Positions 25,629-33,571 are shown, counted from the stretch's first letter. The stretch: DNA of 41,634 bases from Acidimicrobiales bacterium (GCA_035316325.1 DATHJB010000045.1:1-41634); one strand, 5' to 3'. Translations and numbers: made by a program. Notes: generated by a model from the letters alone, not told the origin.

Positions 25629-26114
25629 ATGAGCAGCGAACGGATCGAGGTCCAGCGGATCATTCCGGCCGACCCGGCGACGATCTTCGCCGTGGTCGCC
25701 GACCCTCAGGGCCACGTCGCCATCGACAGCTCGGGGATGCTGATGGACGCCACCGGCGACCCCGTCGGCGCCGTGGGCGACACCTTCGTCGTACACATGG
25801 ACCGCGAGGCCCTCAACGACTACCCCCTCGGCCTCTACGACGTGACCGTGCAGATCGTCACCTTCGAGCAGGACCGTGAGATCGCCTGGACGATCGTGGG
25901 CCAGATCAAGCCCCAGATCGGCCACGTCTACGGCTACACGCTCGAGCCCATCGACGAGGGCACCCTCGCCACCTCGTACTACGACTGGTCGAACATCGAC
26001 CCGACCTGGAAGGAAGCCGACATCTTCCCGGTCGTGCCCGAGAGCGCCCTGCGGGCCACGCTCGGCATCCTGTCCCGCACCGTCGCCCGCGGCGTCCCCC
26101 GACCCCGGGCCTAA
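25629..26114 (+). CDS. SRPBCC (START-like) family protein
   Basis: A 161-residue protein. The N-terminus IEVQRIIPADPATIFAVVADPQGHVAIDSSG has the typical opening of the polyketide-cyclase/START-like fold (strand, then DPxxIFxxVADPxxH). It continues with GDTFVVHMDR, YDVTVQIVTFEQDREIAWTIVG and a C-terminal helix LRATLGILSRTVARG. Members bind hydrophobic ligands; some are enzymes. No ligand can be proposed. It follows the GH172-like gene by 40 bp, and its 3' end borders repeat copy 2. Confidence 0.8.
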   Translation: MSSERIEVQRIIPADPATIFAVVADPQGHVAIDSSGMLMDATGDPVGAVGDTFVVHMDREALNDYPLGLYDVTVQIVTFEQDREIAWTIVGQIKPQIGHVYGYTLEPIDEGTLATSYYDWSNIDPTWKEADIFPVVPESALRATLGILSRTVARGVPRPRA

Positions 26115-26135
26115 GAGTCTCGAGTTCCAAGGGGG

Positions 26136-26239
26136 TTGGCGAGTCGTTTGTGGTCGTTTGGTTGTTCTTGACTTGTTTGTGGTCGGTCTCCGACTTGTGA
26201 ACGACTCGACTGTGGGTCGGTGGCTACAGATGACTCGGG
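26136..26239. repeat. ~103-bp dispersed structured repeat, copy 2
   Basis: Second copy of the element at 16337-16439, in the same orientation, again immediately downstream of a rightward gene and facing a leftward gene. The conserved 9-bp arms lie at 26140-26148 and 26200-26208, and the small hairpin at 26182-26194. The first 33 bases and the last ~16 (CTACAGATGACTCGGG) are identical between copies. Confidence 0.75.
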
Positions 26240-26455
26240 ACGGGACGGTCGCCTCTGGCCGGGTGGGTGAGGCCGTCGACGGTCTGTTCCGTGCGGTGTG
26301 TGGCGACTGAAATGGTCGCCTGGCACCGCACGATCATGGACGACCGGGCTCGATGCGGGATGAGGCAACCAGTTCGGTCGCTGGACGCCCCACGGTGCCA
26401 GGACCAACGACCCGTCGGCACAGAGAAGCCGAACACCCCTTGGAACTAGTCGGGC
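26240..26455. other. gene-free stretch after repeat copy 2
   Basis: With the repeat this makes a 341-bp gap between convergent genes. Apart from the hairpin at 26290-26332, I see no coding potential, promoter or further repeat in it. Short frames across it have no family-like sequence. Confidence 0.5.
26290..26332. terminator. long interrupted hairpin, possible bidirectional terminator
   Basis: CGTGCGGTG (26290-26298) pairs with CACCGCACG (26324-26332), and inside it GGCGAC (26302-26307) pairs with GTCGCC (26315-26320). There is a 3x3 internal loop and a 7-nt TGAAATG apical loop, so 15 base pairs in all. No T tract follows on either strand. Its place between convergent genes suggests termination; a small structured RNA or element remnant is the alternative. 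Confidence 0.45.
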
Positions 26456-28135
26456 CTAGGCGTCTCGGGTCGCCAGCCGGGCCGCGAGGCGGGGTCGGTC
26501 GATCTTGGCGTTGTGCCGGCGATCGACGGGGAGGTGGTCGACGAGGACGACGCGCTCGACGAGCCCGGTGGCGTCGGTGCGCCCGGCGACCTGTTCGAGC
26601 TCGCGGGTGATCGCGGCGCGGTCGACGCCCTTGCGCAGCTCGACGCAGATGGTGGCCACGCAGCGTCCGGTCCCGTCGTCGACGCCGACGAGCGCGCTGC
26701 GCAGCACCCCCGGGTGGGCGTTGTACACGGGCTCGCAGCAGAGGGGGTAGGCCACGCCCCGATCGGTGGTGACGCGGTGTGATCGGCGCCCGCACACCCA
26801 CAGGCGGCCGTCGGCGTCGAGGTACCCGGTGTCGCCCACCCGATGCCACGGTCCGGTGGGGTCGGCGATCTTGTTCTCCTCGTCGGCACGTGGTTGGCGG
26901 TAGTACTCCTCGCTGATGTGCGGGCCGCGGGCCACGACCTCGCCGATCTCGCCCGCGGGCAGCTCGGTCGCGTCGGTCCACGCCGGGATGGGCCCGTCGT
27001 CGACGGCGACGATGCGCACCTCCACGCCGGGGAGCGGCAGCCCCACGCACACGCCGGCCCCCTGCTCGGTCGCGGCCCACGTGCCGTCGACGCCGACGAC
27101 GTCGCGGCCCGCGATCTCCGCCACCGGGAGCGCCTCGGTGGCGCCGTAGTCGGAGTACATCTCGCCGGTCGGCCCGAGCGCCTGCTTGACCTCGGCGAAC
27201 AGCGGGCCGGGCACCTCGGCGCCGCCGGCGACGATCCGCTCGACGGTCGGGAGCGTGATCCGGTGCGCCTGCGCGTGCGCCGCGAGGTTCGTCAGCAGCG
27301 CCGGCGAGGCGAAGAGCGAGCGGACGCCGCACTCCCGGATCGTGCGGACGAGCAGGGCGGGGTCGGCGTCGCCGGGGCCCTTGAGCGTGAAGTCCATCGG
27401 GGGGACGACGACGGTGCCGCCCGCGGCGAGCCCGATGATCCAGAACATCGGGAAGGTGGGCATGTCGACCACCTCGCGACCGTCGGTGTAGCCCCAGTGC
27501 CCCAGGACCAGCGACATCATCGCCGCGAGGTTGCGCTGGCGGAGCACGGTCGGCTTGGGTGCCCCGGTGCTGCCGGTGGTGAACGCGACGACCGCAGGGT
27601 CGGCAGGGGAGATCGAGCCGCGTGCCGGAGCGGCCGGCACCGGGTGCCGTGCCAGCGAGCGCAGTGTCGGCACGCCGGGCCGGCCGACCCGCCCGACGAC
27701 CACGTTGGTGCGCACGGTGCCGCGCCCCCACCCGAACGCGAGACGCGCCGCGTGGGCTCTCGGTGTGCCGAAGAAGACCTCAGGACCGACCTTGGCCAGG
27801 CTCTTCGCCACGTTGCGCAGGCCGTGGCTGTGCGGCTCGATCCCGACGACCACGGCACCCACGCGCCACAGGGCGATGCCGAGCACCATGGCGTCGAACC
27901 CGGGCGGCACCATGAACGAGCACAGCGTCCCCTCGGCGACGCCCAGCTCGCGCAGGCCGACGGCGAGGGACTCGGCCCGGTCGCTCAGCTCTCGGTAGGT
28001 GTGTCGCCGGTACCGGATCGTTCCGCCCGGCCGCTTCGACGCGTGGATCAGGGCGATCCGCTGGGGGTCGGTGTGCGCGACCTCGCGGACGCGATCGGCG
28101 ATGTCGACGGTCTGCCCGGTGGTCGCGGTGCTCAT
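26456..28135 (-). CDS. OleC-like AMP-dependent ligase (beta-lactone synthetase family)
   Basis: A 559-residue ANL-superfamily adenylating enzyme. The P-loop reads FTTGSTGAPKPTVL (~185-198), followed by DMPTFPMFWIIGLAAGGTVVVPPMDF, MYSDYGATEALPVAEI (~327-341), GAGVCVGLPLPGVEVRIV and HRVGDTGYLDADGRLWVCGRRSHRV. A C-terminal Lys lies in DRRHNAKIDRPRL. The YGATE-LPV, PPMDF and WVCGR-HRV blocks match OleC, which turns beta-hydroxy acids into beta-lactones in long-chain olefin synthesis, better than ordinary fatty-acyl-CoA ligases. The ATG at 28135 overlaps the upstream hydrolase stop (ATGA). No OleA or OleD is in the window, so the product may differ. Confidence 0.82.
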   Translation of the reverse strand: MSTATTGQTVDIADRVREVAHTDPQRIALIHASKRPGGTIRYRRHTYRELSDRAESLAVGLRELGVAEGTLCSFMVPPGFDAMVLGIALWRVGAVVVGIEPHSHGLRNVAKSLAKVGPEVFFGTPRAHAARLAFGWGRGTVRTNVVVGRVGRPGVPTLRSLARHPVPAAPARGSISPADPAVVAFTTGSTGAPKPTVLRQRNLAAMMSLVLGHWGYTDGREVVDMPTFPMFWIIGLAAGGTVVVPPMDFTLKGPGDADPALLVRTIRECGVRSLFASPALLTNLAAHAQAHRITLPTVERIVAGGAEVPGPLFAEVKQALGPTGEMYSDYGATEALPVAEIAGRDVVGVDGTWAATEQGAGVCVGLPLPGVEVRIVAVDDGPIPAWTDATELPAGEIGEVVARGPHISEEYYRQPRADEENKIADPTGPWHRVGDTGYLDADGRLWVCGRRSHRVTTDRGVAYPLCCEPVYNAHPGVLRSALVGVDDGTGRCVATICVELRKGVDRAAITRELEQVAGRTDATGLVERVVLVDHLPVDRRHNAKIDRPRLAARLATRDA

Positions 28136-29007
28136 CGCTTGCGCCCGTTCGCCGAGACGGTCGGCACGGTCGGGAGGTGCGCGGCCGCGAAGTCCTCGAC
28201 GATCGCGGTGACCGCGTCGGGATCTTCGAGCATCGGGAAGTGGCCGCAGCCGTCGAGCAGCTCGGCTCGTTCCGGTCGCAGGCGATCGTCGAGCGCCCGT
28301 CCGGCCCGCGGTGACAGCACGCGGTTCTGGGCACCCCAGATCGTGCACAGCGGAGGCCCGCCGTCGGGTCGCCCGGCGTCGAGCGCACCGTAGGCGGCCA
28401 TGTCGTCGAGCGCGTCGACGAGCGCCGGCAGCTGGTCGGCGCGGCGGTTGCCGGCGATGAGCGCCGGGTCGCGGTGGACGCCCTGGGCGCGGCCCTTGCG
28501 ACCCACCTGGAAGCGCACGGTCGCCCGCGCGGCGAGGCGCGGCGGCACGATGCGGCGGGCGAGCCGGCGCCCGGCGCGCATCGGTCCCGGCGCCCGGCGG
28601 GCCAGCGTGTGCAGCGGCCCGAGCCGGCCGGCCGAGAAGGTGGCCTCGGTCAGCGGGTTGACGAGCACGAGCCCCGCGACGTCGTCGGGCCGTCGCGCTG
28701 CGATCGCGGCGGCCATGTTGCTGCCCATGCAGTTCCCGACCAGGAGGACCGGCGTCAGCTCGAGGTGGTCGATCAGGGCCTCCAGCAGGCCGACCTGGCC
28801 CGGGAGGTCGATGCCGGCCGCCGGGCGGGGCGAGCACCCGAAGCCGGGGAGGTCGACGGCGACCGTCCGGTACGACGCGGACAGGTCGGCCACCTGGTGG
28901 CGCCAGATCGTCGACGATGCCCCGCCGTTGTGGAGGAAGAGGATCGCCGGCCCGGAGCCCCGACGCTCGTAGGCCATCTCGACGCCGTCGTGCTCGAACG
29001 TGTCCAT
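28132..29007 (-). CDS. alpha/beta-fold hydrolase with Cys at the nucleophile position
   Basis: A 291-residue alpha/beta hydrolase. The oxyanion region is ILFLHNGGASSTIWRHQV, and VDLPGFGCSPRP follows. The nucleophile elbow reads LLVGNCMGSNMA, so Cys93 replaces the usual Ser or Asp. The position after strand 6 reads IWGAQNRVLSP, so Asn228 stands where the acid is usual. His256 lies in GCGHFPMLEDP. The start is ATG 29007 because GGAGAGG sits 3-9 nt upstream, while the earlier in-frame GTG 29028 is inside the operator palindrome. In Ole clusters the matching neighbour, OleB, opens or decarboxylates beta-lactones with an Asp nucleophile, so this protein is related by context but not identical in mechanism. 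Confidence 0.85.
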   Translation of the reverse strand: MDTFEHDGVEMAYERRGSGPAILFLHNGGASSTIWRHQVADLSASYRTVAVDLPGFGCSPRPAAGIDLPGQVGLLEALIDHLELTPVLLVGNCMGSNMAAAIAARRPDDVAGLVLVNPLTEATFSAGRLGPLHTLARRAPGPMRAGRRLARRIVPPRLAARATVRFQVGRKGRAQGVHRDPALIAGNRRADQLPALVDALDDMAAYGALDAGRPDGGPPLCTIWGAQNRVLSPRAGRALDDRLRPERAELLDGCGHFPMLEDPDAVTAIVEDFAAAHLPTVPTVSANGRKR

Positions 29008-29018
29008 CGCCTCTCCTA

Positions 29019-29040
29019 TGGTAGACACTAATGTCTACCA
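29019..29040. promoter_or_regulatory. TetR-type operator TGGTAGACA-N4-TGTCTACCA
   Basis: Perfect inverted repeat with 9-bp arms and 4-nt centre CTAA in the divergent region between the hydrolase-ligase operon and the tetR gene. It covers the in-frame GTG at 29028 and ends 12 bp before the hydrolase ATG. Confidence 0.75.
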
Positions 29041-29077
29041 CCTCGCCGGCGATCCGTGGCGGGGGAGACCGGTTGGG

Positions 29078-29083
29078 TAGGGT
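29078..29083 (+). promoter_or_regulatory. candidate -10 element (TAGGGT), leaderless tetR
   Basis: TAGGGT ends 6 nt before the ATG at 29090. It is one of the best matches in the window and lies 38 bp from the operator. Confidence 0.55.
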
Positions 29084-29089
29084 GCGGCC

Positions 29090-29746
29090 ATGTCGGCGAG
29101 TGCGCGGCGTGGGCCTCTGCCGCGGGGCCCGCACGGTCTGAGCCGGGACGAGGTGAGCCGGTCGCAGCGGGCGCGGCTGCTGACCGGGATGACCGCGGCG
29201 GTGGCGGAGAAGGGCTACGCCAACACCGTGGTGGCCGACGTGGTGGCGCGGTCCGGCGTGTCGCGGGCGACCTTCTACAAGATGTTCCGGGACAAGGAGG
29301 ACTGCTTCCAGGCGGCGTACGAGGCCACTGCGGCCGTGGTGGCGCAGGTGCTGGAGGTCGGTCTGCACGACGCCCGGACCGGCCCGGACCGGTCGCCGGT
29401 CGAGAGGCTGGACTACGTGCTGGGGCTCTACCTGGCCGCCCTGGCGAGCGCTCCGGACCTGGCGCGGGTGTTCCTCGTGGAGGTGTACGCGGCCGGGCCG
29501 GTGGCGATCCGGCAGCGGCGGGATTCGTTGGACCAGTTCGTGGACATCGTGGCCGCCACCCATGCGGGCGAGACCGGTGTCCTGGGCACGCGTCCGGAGC
29601 AGCGCTTCGCCGTGGAGGCGATCGTCGGTGCGGTGAGCTCGATGGTCACGACGCTGGTGGGCGTGGGGGAGATCGACCGGCTGCCCGAGCTGCGGGCGCC
29701 GTTGATGAAGCTGGCGCGTGAGATCCTCGGAGCGAGTCAGTTGTAG
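29090..29746 (+). CDS. TetR-family transcriptional regulator
   Basis: A 218-residue regulator. The HTH region is RLLTGMTAAVAEKGYANTVVADVVARSGVSRATFYKMFRDKEDCF (about residues 30-74), with the FYxxFxDKExC signature. The C-terminal domain has ALASAPDLARVFLVEVYAAGP and RFAVEAIVGAVSSMVTTLV, typical of regulators of lipid-related genes. It is divergent from the hydrolase-ligase operon, with a palindromic operator between. Its own stop codon lies in a second, imperfect copy of that operator in front of the esterase gene, so the esterase may be a further target. Confidence 0.9.
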   Translation: MSASARRGPLPRGPHGLSRDEVSRSQRARLLTGMTAAVAEKGYANTVVADVVARSGVSRATFYKMFRDKEDCFQAAYEATAAVVAQVLEVGLHDARTGPDRSPVERLDYVLGLYLAALASAPDLARVFLVEVYAAGPVAIRQRRDSLDQFVDIVAATHAGETGVLGTRPEQRFAVEAIVGAVSSMVTTLVGVGEIDRLPELRAPLMKLAREILGASQL

Positions 29747-29772
29747 ACAAGATTGTTTTCCTCTCTTAGGAT
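29742..29772 (+). promoter_or_regulatory. esterase promoter overlapping an imperfect second operator
   Basis: TGTAGACA-AGAT-TGTTTTCC (29742-29761) matches the operator at 29019 in 7 of 8 left-arm and 6 of 8 right-arm positions. TAGACA (29744-29749) and TAGGAT (29767-29772), 17 bp apart, make a good -35/-10 pair. The operator copy would cover the -35 box and spacer. Confidence 0.5.
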
Positions 29773-29831
29773 GGGCTCGACCGCATCCGGGCGAGGCGCC
29801 CTGCCCCGCCCGGCCTCGGGGGGAGGCAGCC

Positions 29832-31343
29832 ATGCGCAAGATCCTGTCCGTCGCGCCCAGGCCCACGAAGGCGACCCGCTCGCCGCGCCCGTCGCTCCGG
29901 CGGCGGCTCGCGGCGTTGCTCGCGCTGGTCACGGCGATCGGAGCGCTCCAGCTCGCGGTGCCGTCACCGGCCCAGGCGGATGCGCCGAACGTCGTGTCCG
30001 GCCACGGCATCACCGTGAGCGCCGTCCGCTGGATCAGCCCGCGCACCTTCGAGGCGGACATCTCGACGGCGTTGGTCAGCCCGGGTGCCGTCGCCGGCCC
30101 GCACCGGGTCCGGATCACCCTGCCGAACGACTACTTCCAGCGTCCGACGGTGCGCTACCCGGTCCTGTACCTGCTCCACGGCGGGGCCGGCGCCAACTCG
30201 TCCCAGTGGACCTCGGGAGGTGGCGCGGCGGAGCAGATCACCGCGAACCGGCCGGTCATCACGGTGATGGCCGACGGCGGCAAGGTCGGCTGGTACACGA
30301 ACTGGGTCGACCAGTCCCAGGGCGCCCAGCGCTGGGCCGACTTCTACCTGACCCAGCTCATCCCCTGGGTGGACGGCAACGTGCGCACCATCGCCGCCAA
30401 GGGCGGCCGGGCGATCGCGGGGCTGTCGATGGGCGGCTACGGCGCGGTCCGCCTGGCCCAGGACCGCCCTGACCTGTTCGCCTCGGTGGCCAGCTTCTCC
30501 GGGGCGGTCGACCTGGGCGACGCCGCCATCCGCGCCACCGTCACCGAAGAGGCGATCCGGCACGGCTTCCCGGCCTCCGGTCCGTTCGGCTCGCCCTTCT
30601 GGCCCAACGACGGCGCCTGGAACGCCCAGGACCCCATGCGGCGGGCCACCCGTCTCCAGGGCCTCCAGGTCCTGCTCTACGCCGGGGCCGGCATCCACGA
30701 CGCCGACATCCTGGAACGGACCGTGGGCCAGGCCACCGACCGGTTCAGCCGCACGCTCACCGCGGCCGGCGTCCCCAACTTCTGGTGGATGTACGGACGC
30801 CCCGGCCCCTCGGTGCCCTTCGGCTGCGACGGCGGCCACAACTTCGGCTGCTGGAACTTCGCGCTCAACGACGCCCTGCCCCGCATGCTGACCGTGCTGC
30901 AGACGCCCGGATCGCCACCGCCGTCGGGCGGCAGCGGGGTCGTCAACGGTGGCTTCGAGAGCGGTCTGGGCCCGTGGGCCTGCACGGGCCAGTGCGGTCG
31001 CGACGGTGGCGGCATGGCCCGCACCGGCGCGGGCAACGGCTGGGCCCGCAACACGTCGGGCTGGAACGACCTGCACCAGACCATCGCCGTGTCGCCCAAC
31101 CGCACCTACCGGGTGACGGGCTGGATTCGCAGCTCGGCCAACACCACCGACGGCTTCTTCGGCCTGCGCACCACGTCCGGCCAGGTCGTCGGCGAGCAAC
31201 GCTTCGGCCGACTCGACGGCTACACCCAGCTCGGCACTCTGGTGAGCACCGGCTCGAACACCACGCTGGTCGTCTTCGCCGGCCTGTGGGCCAACGGCGA
31301 CACCTGGCTGCAGGTCGACGACGTCGCCGTGACCGCTACCTAG
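29832..31343 (+). CDS. secreted esterase (Ag85/EstD type) with C-terminal carbohydrate-binding-like domain
   Basis: A 503-residue exported protein. Residues 1-49 form a long twin-basic, hydrophobic signal (RRRLAALLALVTAIGALQLAV) ending SPAQA before D50. The esterase domain (~55-365) has YPVLYLLHGGAGANSSQW and the nucleophile Ser199 in AIAGLSMGGYGAVRLA. GWYTNWVDQSQGAQRW and GGHNFGCWNFALNDALPRML complete it, as in the PF00756 group that includes mycolyltransferases and S-formylglutathione hydrolase. After a Pro/Ser/Gly linker, residues ~378-503 (VVNGGFESGLGPWAC..WLQVDDVAVTA) look like a CBM4/9-type beta-sandwich. ATG 29832 follows GGGAGG. A role on cell-envelope or polysaccharide esters is likely. 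Confidence 0.88.
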   Translation: MRKILSVAPRPTKATRSPRPSLRRRLAALLALVTAIGALQLAVPSPAQADAPNVVSGHGITVSAVRWISPRTFEADISTALVSPGAVAGPHRVRITLPNDYFQRPTVRYPVLYLLHGGAGANSSQWTSGGGAAEQITANRPVITVMADGGKVGWYTNWVDQSQGAQRWADFYLTQLIPWVDGNVRTIAAKGGRAIAGLSMGGYGAVRLAQDRPDLFASVASFSGAVDLGDAAIRATVTEEAIRHGFPASGPFGSPFWPNDGAWNAQDPMRRATRLQGLQVLLYAGAGIHDADILERTVGQATDRFSRTLTAAGVPNFWWMYGRPGPSVPFGCDGGHNFGCWNFALNDALPRMLTVLQTPGSPPPSGGSGVVNGGFESGLGPWACTGQCGRDGGGMARTGAGNGWARNTSGWNDLHQTIAVSPNRTYRVTGWIRSSANTTDGFFGLRTTSGQVVGEQRFGRLDGYTQLGTLVSTGSNTTLVVFAGLWANGDTWLQVDDVAVTAT

Positions 31344-31409
31344 GGCGACCTGGGGGGCGCCGTCGAAGCGTGTCCGGACCGTGTCAATAGTGACGAGGGG
31401 AGGTTGTCG

Positions 31410-31417
31410 GGTAGACA
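31410..31417 (+). promoter_or_regulatory. operator half-site GGTAGACA before methyltransferase
   Basis: Exact half of the 29019 operator, 30 bp upstream of the methyltransferase GTG. No matching right arm is present. With a short word like this, chance cannot be excluded. Confidence 0.2.
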
Positions 31418-31447
31418 GATAGCGAACACGAGGGAAACGGGGAGTTC

Positions 31448-32215
31448 GTGAGCGATGTGCGCTATGACCAGATCCAGGTTGCGAGCGAGTTCGACCGGGT
31501 TCGGGACAGACGACCTGAGGCGGTCGAGATCTGGTGTCGGCACATCGCCACGCACCTCGATGCCCACAACGGTGTCGACCACCCCCGGCGGGTCGTCGAC
31601 GTGGGCTCCGGCACAGGGATCTGGTCCAAGGCGATAGCGACCCGTTGTGAGGTCTCGGTGGTCGGTGTCGAGCCGTCGGACGGGATGCGCGCTCGCGCCG
31701 CCCAGGCGCACCAGCACGAAGACGTGCGCTACGTCGCCGGGGCCGCCGGCACCCTTCCGTTGGGCGATGGCTCCGTCTCGGGTGCCTGGCTGTCCACGGT
31801 GATCCACCAGTTCCCCGACCTGCCGGCCGCGGCGGTCGAGCTGCGTCGGGTGCTGGTCCCCGGTGCACCGGTCATGATCCGCAGCTCGTTCCCGTGTCGT
31901 CACGACGAGCACGAGCACTTCCAGCGCTTCCCCGGTGCGCTGGCCGTGGCGGCGACGTGGCCCCGCCTGGGCGACGTGATCACCGCCTTCGACGATGCGG
32001 GCTTCGCCTGCGACACCTTGGAACGGGTGCGCGAACCGGCCTTCGACACCTACGACGAGTTCCTGGAGCTGCTGCCGACGATGCGCCGCAGCGACACCGC
32101 GCTGATCGGCATCGACGACGACGAGTGGGAGCGAGGCATGGCCGACGTCCGCCAGGCACGCGACCGGAAAGAACGCCCCTGGTTGCTCGGGCTCGACCTG
32201 CTCGTCTTCAGGTAG
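31448..32215 (+). CDS. class I SAM-dependent methyltransferase
   Basis: A 255-residue methyltransferase with motif I VVDVGSGTGIWSKAIA, motif II VVGVEPSDGMRARA, then GAAGTLPLGDGSVSGAWLSTVIHQFPD and ELRRVLVPGAPVMIRSSF, the order of the UbiE/Methyltransf_11 group. The GTG start at 31448 follows GGGAG. The acceptor is unknown. The C-terminal part (FDTYDEFLELLPTMRRSDTALIGI) is the sort of helical lid that sets substrate choice. It is not clearly in an operon with either neighbour. Confidence 0.88.
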   Translation: MSDVRYDQIQVASEFDRVRDRRPEAVEIWCRHIATHLDAHNGVDHPRRVVDVGSGTGIWSKAIATRCEVSVVGVEPSDGMRARAAQAHQHEDVRYVAGAAGTLPLGDGSVSGAWLSTVIHQFPDLPAAAVELRRVLVPGAPVMIRSSFPCRHDEHEHFQRFPGALAVAATWPRLGDVITAFDDAGFACDTLERVREPAFDTYDEFLELLPTMRRSDTALIGIDDDEWERGMADVRQARDRKERPWLLGLDLLVFR

Positions 32216-32313
32216 CAGCCCCGGATCGGCGCCCCGGGCCAGCGCCATGCGGCAGACACCGAAGCGCTCACTCAACGTCACCTGGACCTCACTGTGAGTT
32301 CACCGGGGGTCGT

Positions 32314-32319
32314 TAGCGT
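32314..32319 (+). promoter_or_regulatory. candidate -10 element (TAGCGT)
   Basis: Lies 8 nt before the ATG at 32328; no Shine-Dalgarno sequence is visible in the intervening bases. Confidence 0.4.
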
Positions 32320-32327
32320 CGCGCTCG

Positions 32328-33530
32328 ATGAGCGTGTCGATCGACTGGATGCGCAGGCTGGCGGAGCACCACGCCCGTTGCCGGACGATGTCGACGGGTT
32401 CCCGGCTCCTCCTGGTCTTCGACATCGACGGCAGGATCCTCGACGGCCAGGGCGGCGGTGTCATGGAGGTCATCCGCTGGTTCCAGCTGCAGCCGTCGAC
32501 GTTCGTCGGCCTGATCACGAGCCGACCGGAGCGGCGGCGCGGCGAGACCCTGCGCTTCCTCAACGCCGCCGGGCGTGAGCATCGGGTGCAGTTCGACGAC
32601 GACCTGCTCCGGATGAACCAGGGCACGGTCGCGGCGCTCCGCGCGTTCGCCGCGGCCGGCTACCAGGTCGTGGCCGTCGTCGGCGACGATCCCGAGGTCG
32701 TCGAGGCCGGGGCCGACGGGGCCGGCGGGGTGCTGTTCCTCCCGATCGGCGGGGCTCACCACGACCTGCGGTCGCTCATCGGCGAGCGCGACCTGCCCCC
32801 GCACGTCCAGCTCGTGTGGCACGGCGTCAACGACCCGGCGAACCTGCGCCAGTTCCTCGCCGCGCCCGTGCGCTGGGGCGAGGTCGACGTCCGCTACGAC
32901 GCACACCGGGACCTCGTGCTCCAACACGACGCTTCCGACACGCGATCGATCACCTCGCCGGCCGACCGGCTGCTGCTCGGCGACTGCCTCGACGCGTTCC
33001 GCGGCGCGGGCAAAGCCGCGAAGCTCGATCTCAAGGACCCCGGCGTGGTCGACGAGACGCTCGGCTGCCTGCGGCGCAGCGGACTCGGCGACGACGAGCT
33101 GTGGTTCAACGGGCGGATCGACACGCTGGGCGAGCAGACCTTCCGTCGCCTCGCCCGGGCGCACCCGGGAGCCGTCCTGCAGTGCCCGGTCGACTCTCTC
33201 GGACCGCTGATGGTCGCCGCGCCGGCCGAGGCCAAGCACCACGTCGCGACGCTGGCACGGTGCGGCATCAACCGCTTCTCCGTCAGCTGGACGAGCCCGC
33301 ACCTGCACCTCCTGCTCGACCGCCTCGACGAGTGGGGTCACGAGACGAACATCTACGCGGTGCCCGACCTGGAGCAGTTCCTGCGCGCCACGCTGCTGCT
33401 GCCCCGCTCGATCACCGCCGACTTCAACTTCCCCGAATGGCACTACTTCGGTCGGGGCGCCGGCCAAGGCGGCCAGTACCACAGCTACCAACTCGAAACC
33501 GTCGCCCCACCCACCGCCGACGTAGCTTGA
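32328..33530 (+). CDS. HAD-like domain fused to menorin/FAM151-like (GDPD-fold) domain
   Basis: A 400-residue two-domain protein. Residues ~26-140 look like a HAD-type fold: LLLVFDIDGRI (Asp32, Asp34), GLITSRP and VVAVVGDDPEVVEA. Residues ~158-385 match the menorin (FAM151, DUF2181) pattern: VQLVWHGVNDPANLRQFLAAPVRWGEVDVRYD, LVLQHD, AAKLDLKDPGVVDETL, ELWFNGRID and NRFSVSWTS. Glu185, Asp187, His200 and Lys232 could form a phosphodiesterase-like metal and catalytic site. Menorin domains are best known from animals, with unclear enzymatic activity. The combination suggests a phosphoester-processing enzyme. An inner ATG at 32388 is an alternative start. Confidence 0.75.
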   Translation: MSVSIDWMRRLAEHHARCRTMSTGSRLLLVFDIDGRILDGQGGGVMEVIRWFQLQPSTFVGLITSRPERRRGETLRFLNAAGREHRVQFDDDLLRMNQGTVAALRAFAAAGYQVVAVVGDDPEVVEAGADGAGGVLFLPIGGAHHDLRSLIGERDLPPHVQLVWHGVNDPANLRQFLAAPVRWGEVDVRYDAHRDLVLQHDASDTRSITSPADRLLLGDCLDAFRGAGKAAKLDLKDPGVVDETLGCLRRSGLGDDELWFNGRIDTLGEQTFRRLARAHPGAVLQCPVDSLGPLMVAAPAEAKHHVATLARCGINRFSVSWTSPHLHLLLDRLDEWGHETNIYAVPDLEQFLRATLLLPRSITADFNFPEWHYFGRGAGQGGQYHSYQLETVAPPTADVA

Positions 33531-33571
33531 CCTCGGCCGGACCCAGGCCCGTACCGGGGGAGACGCATGCG

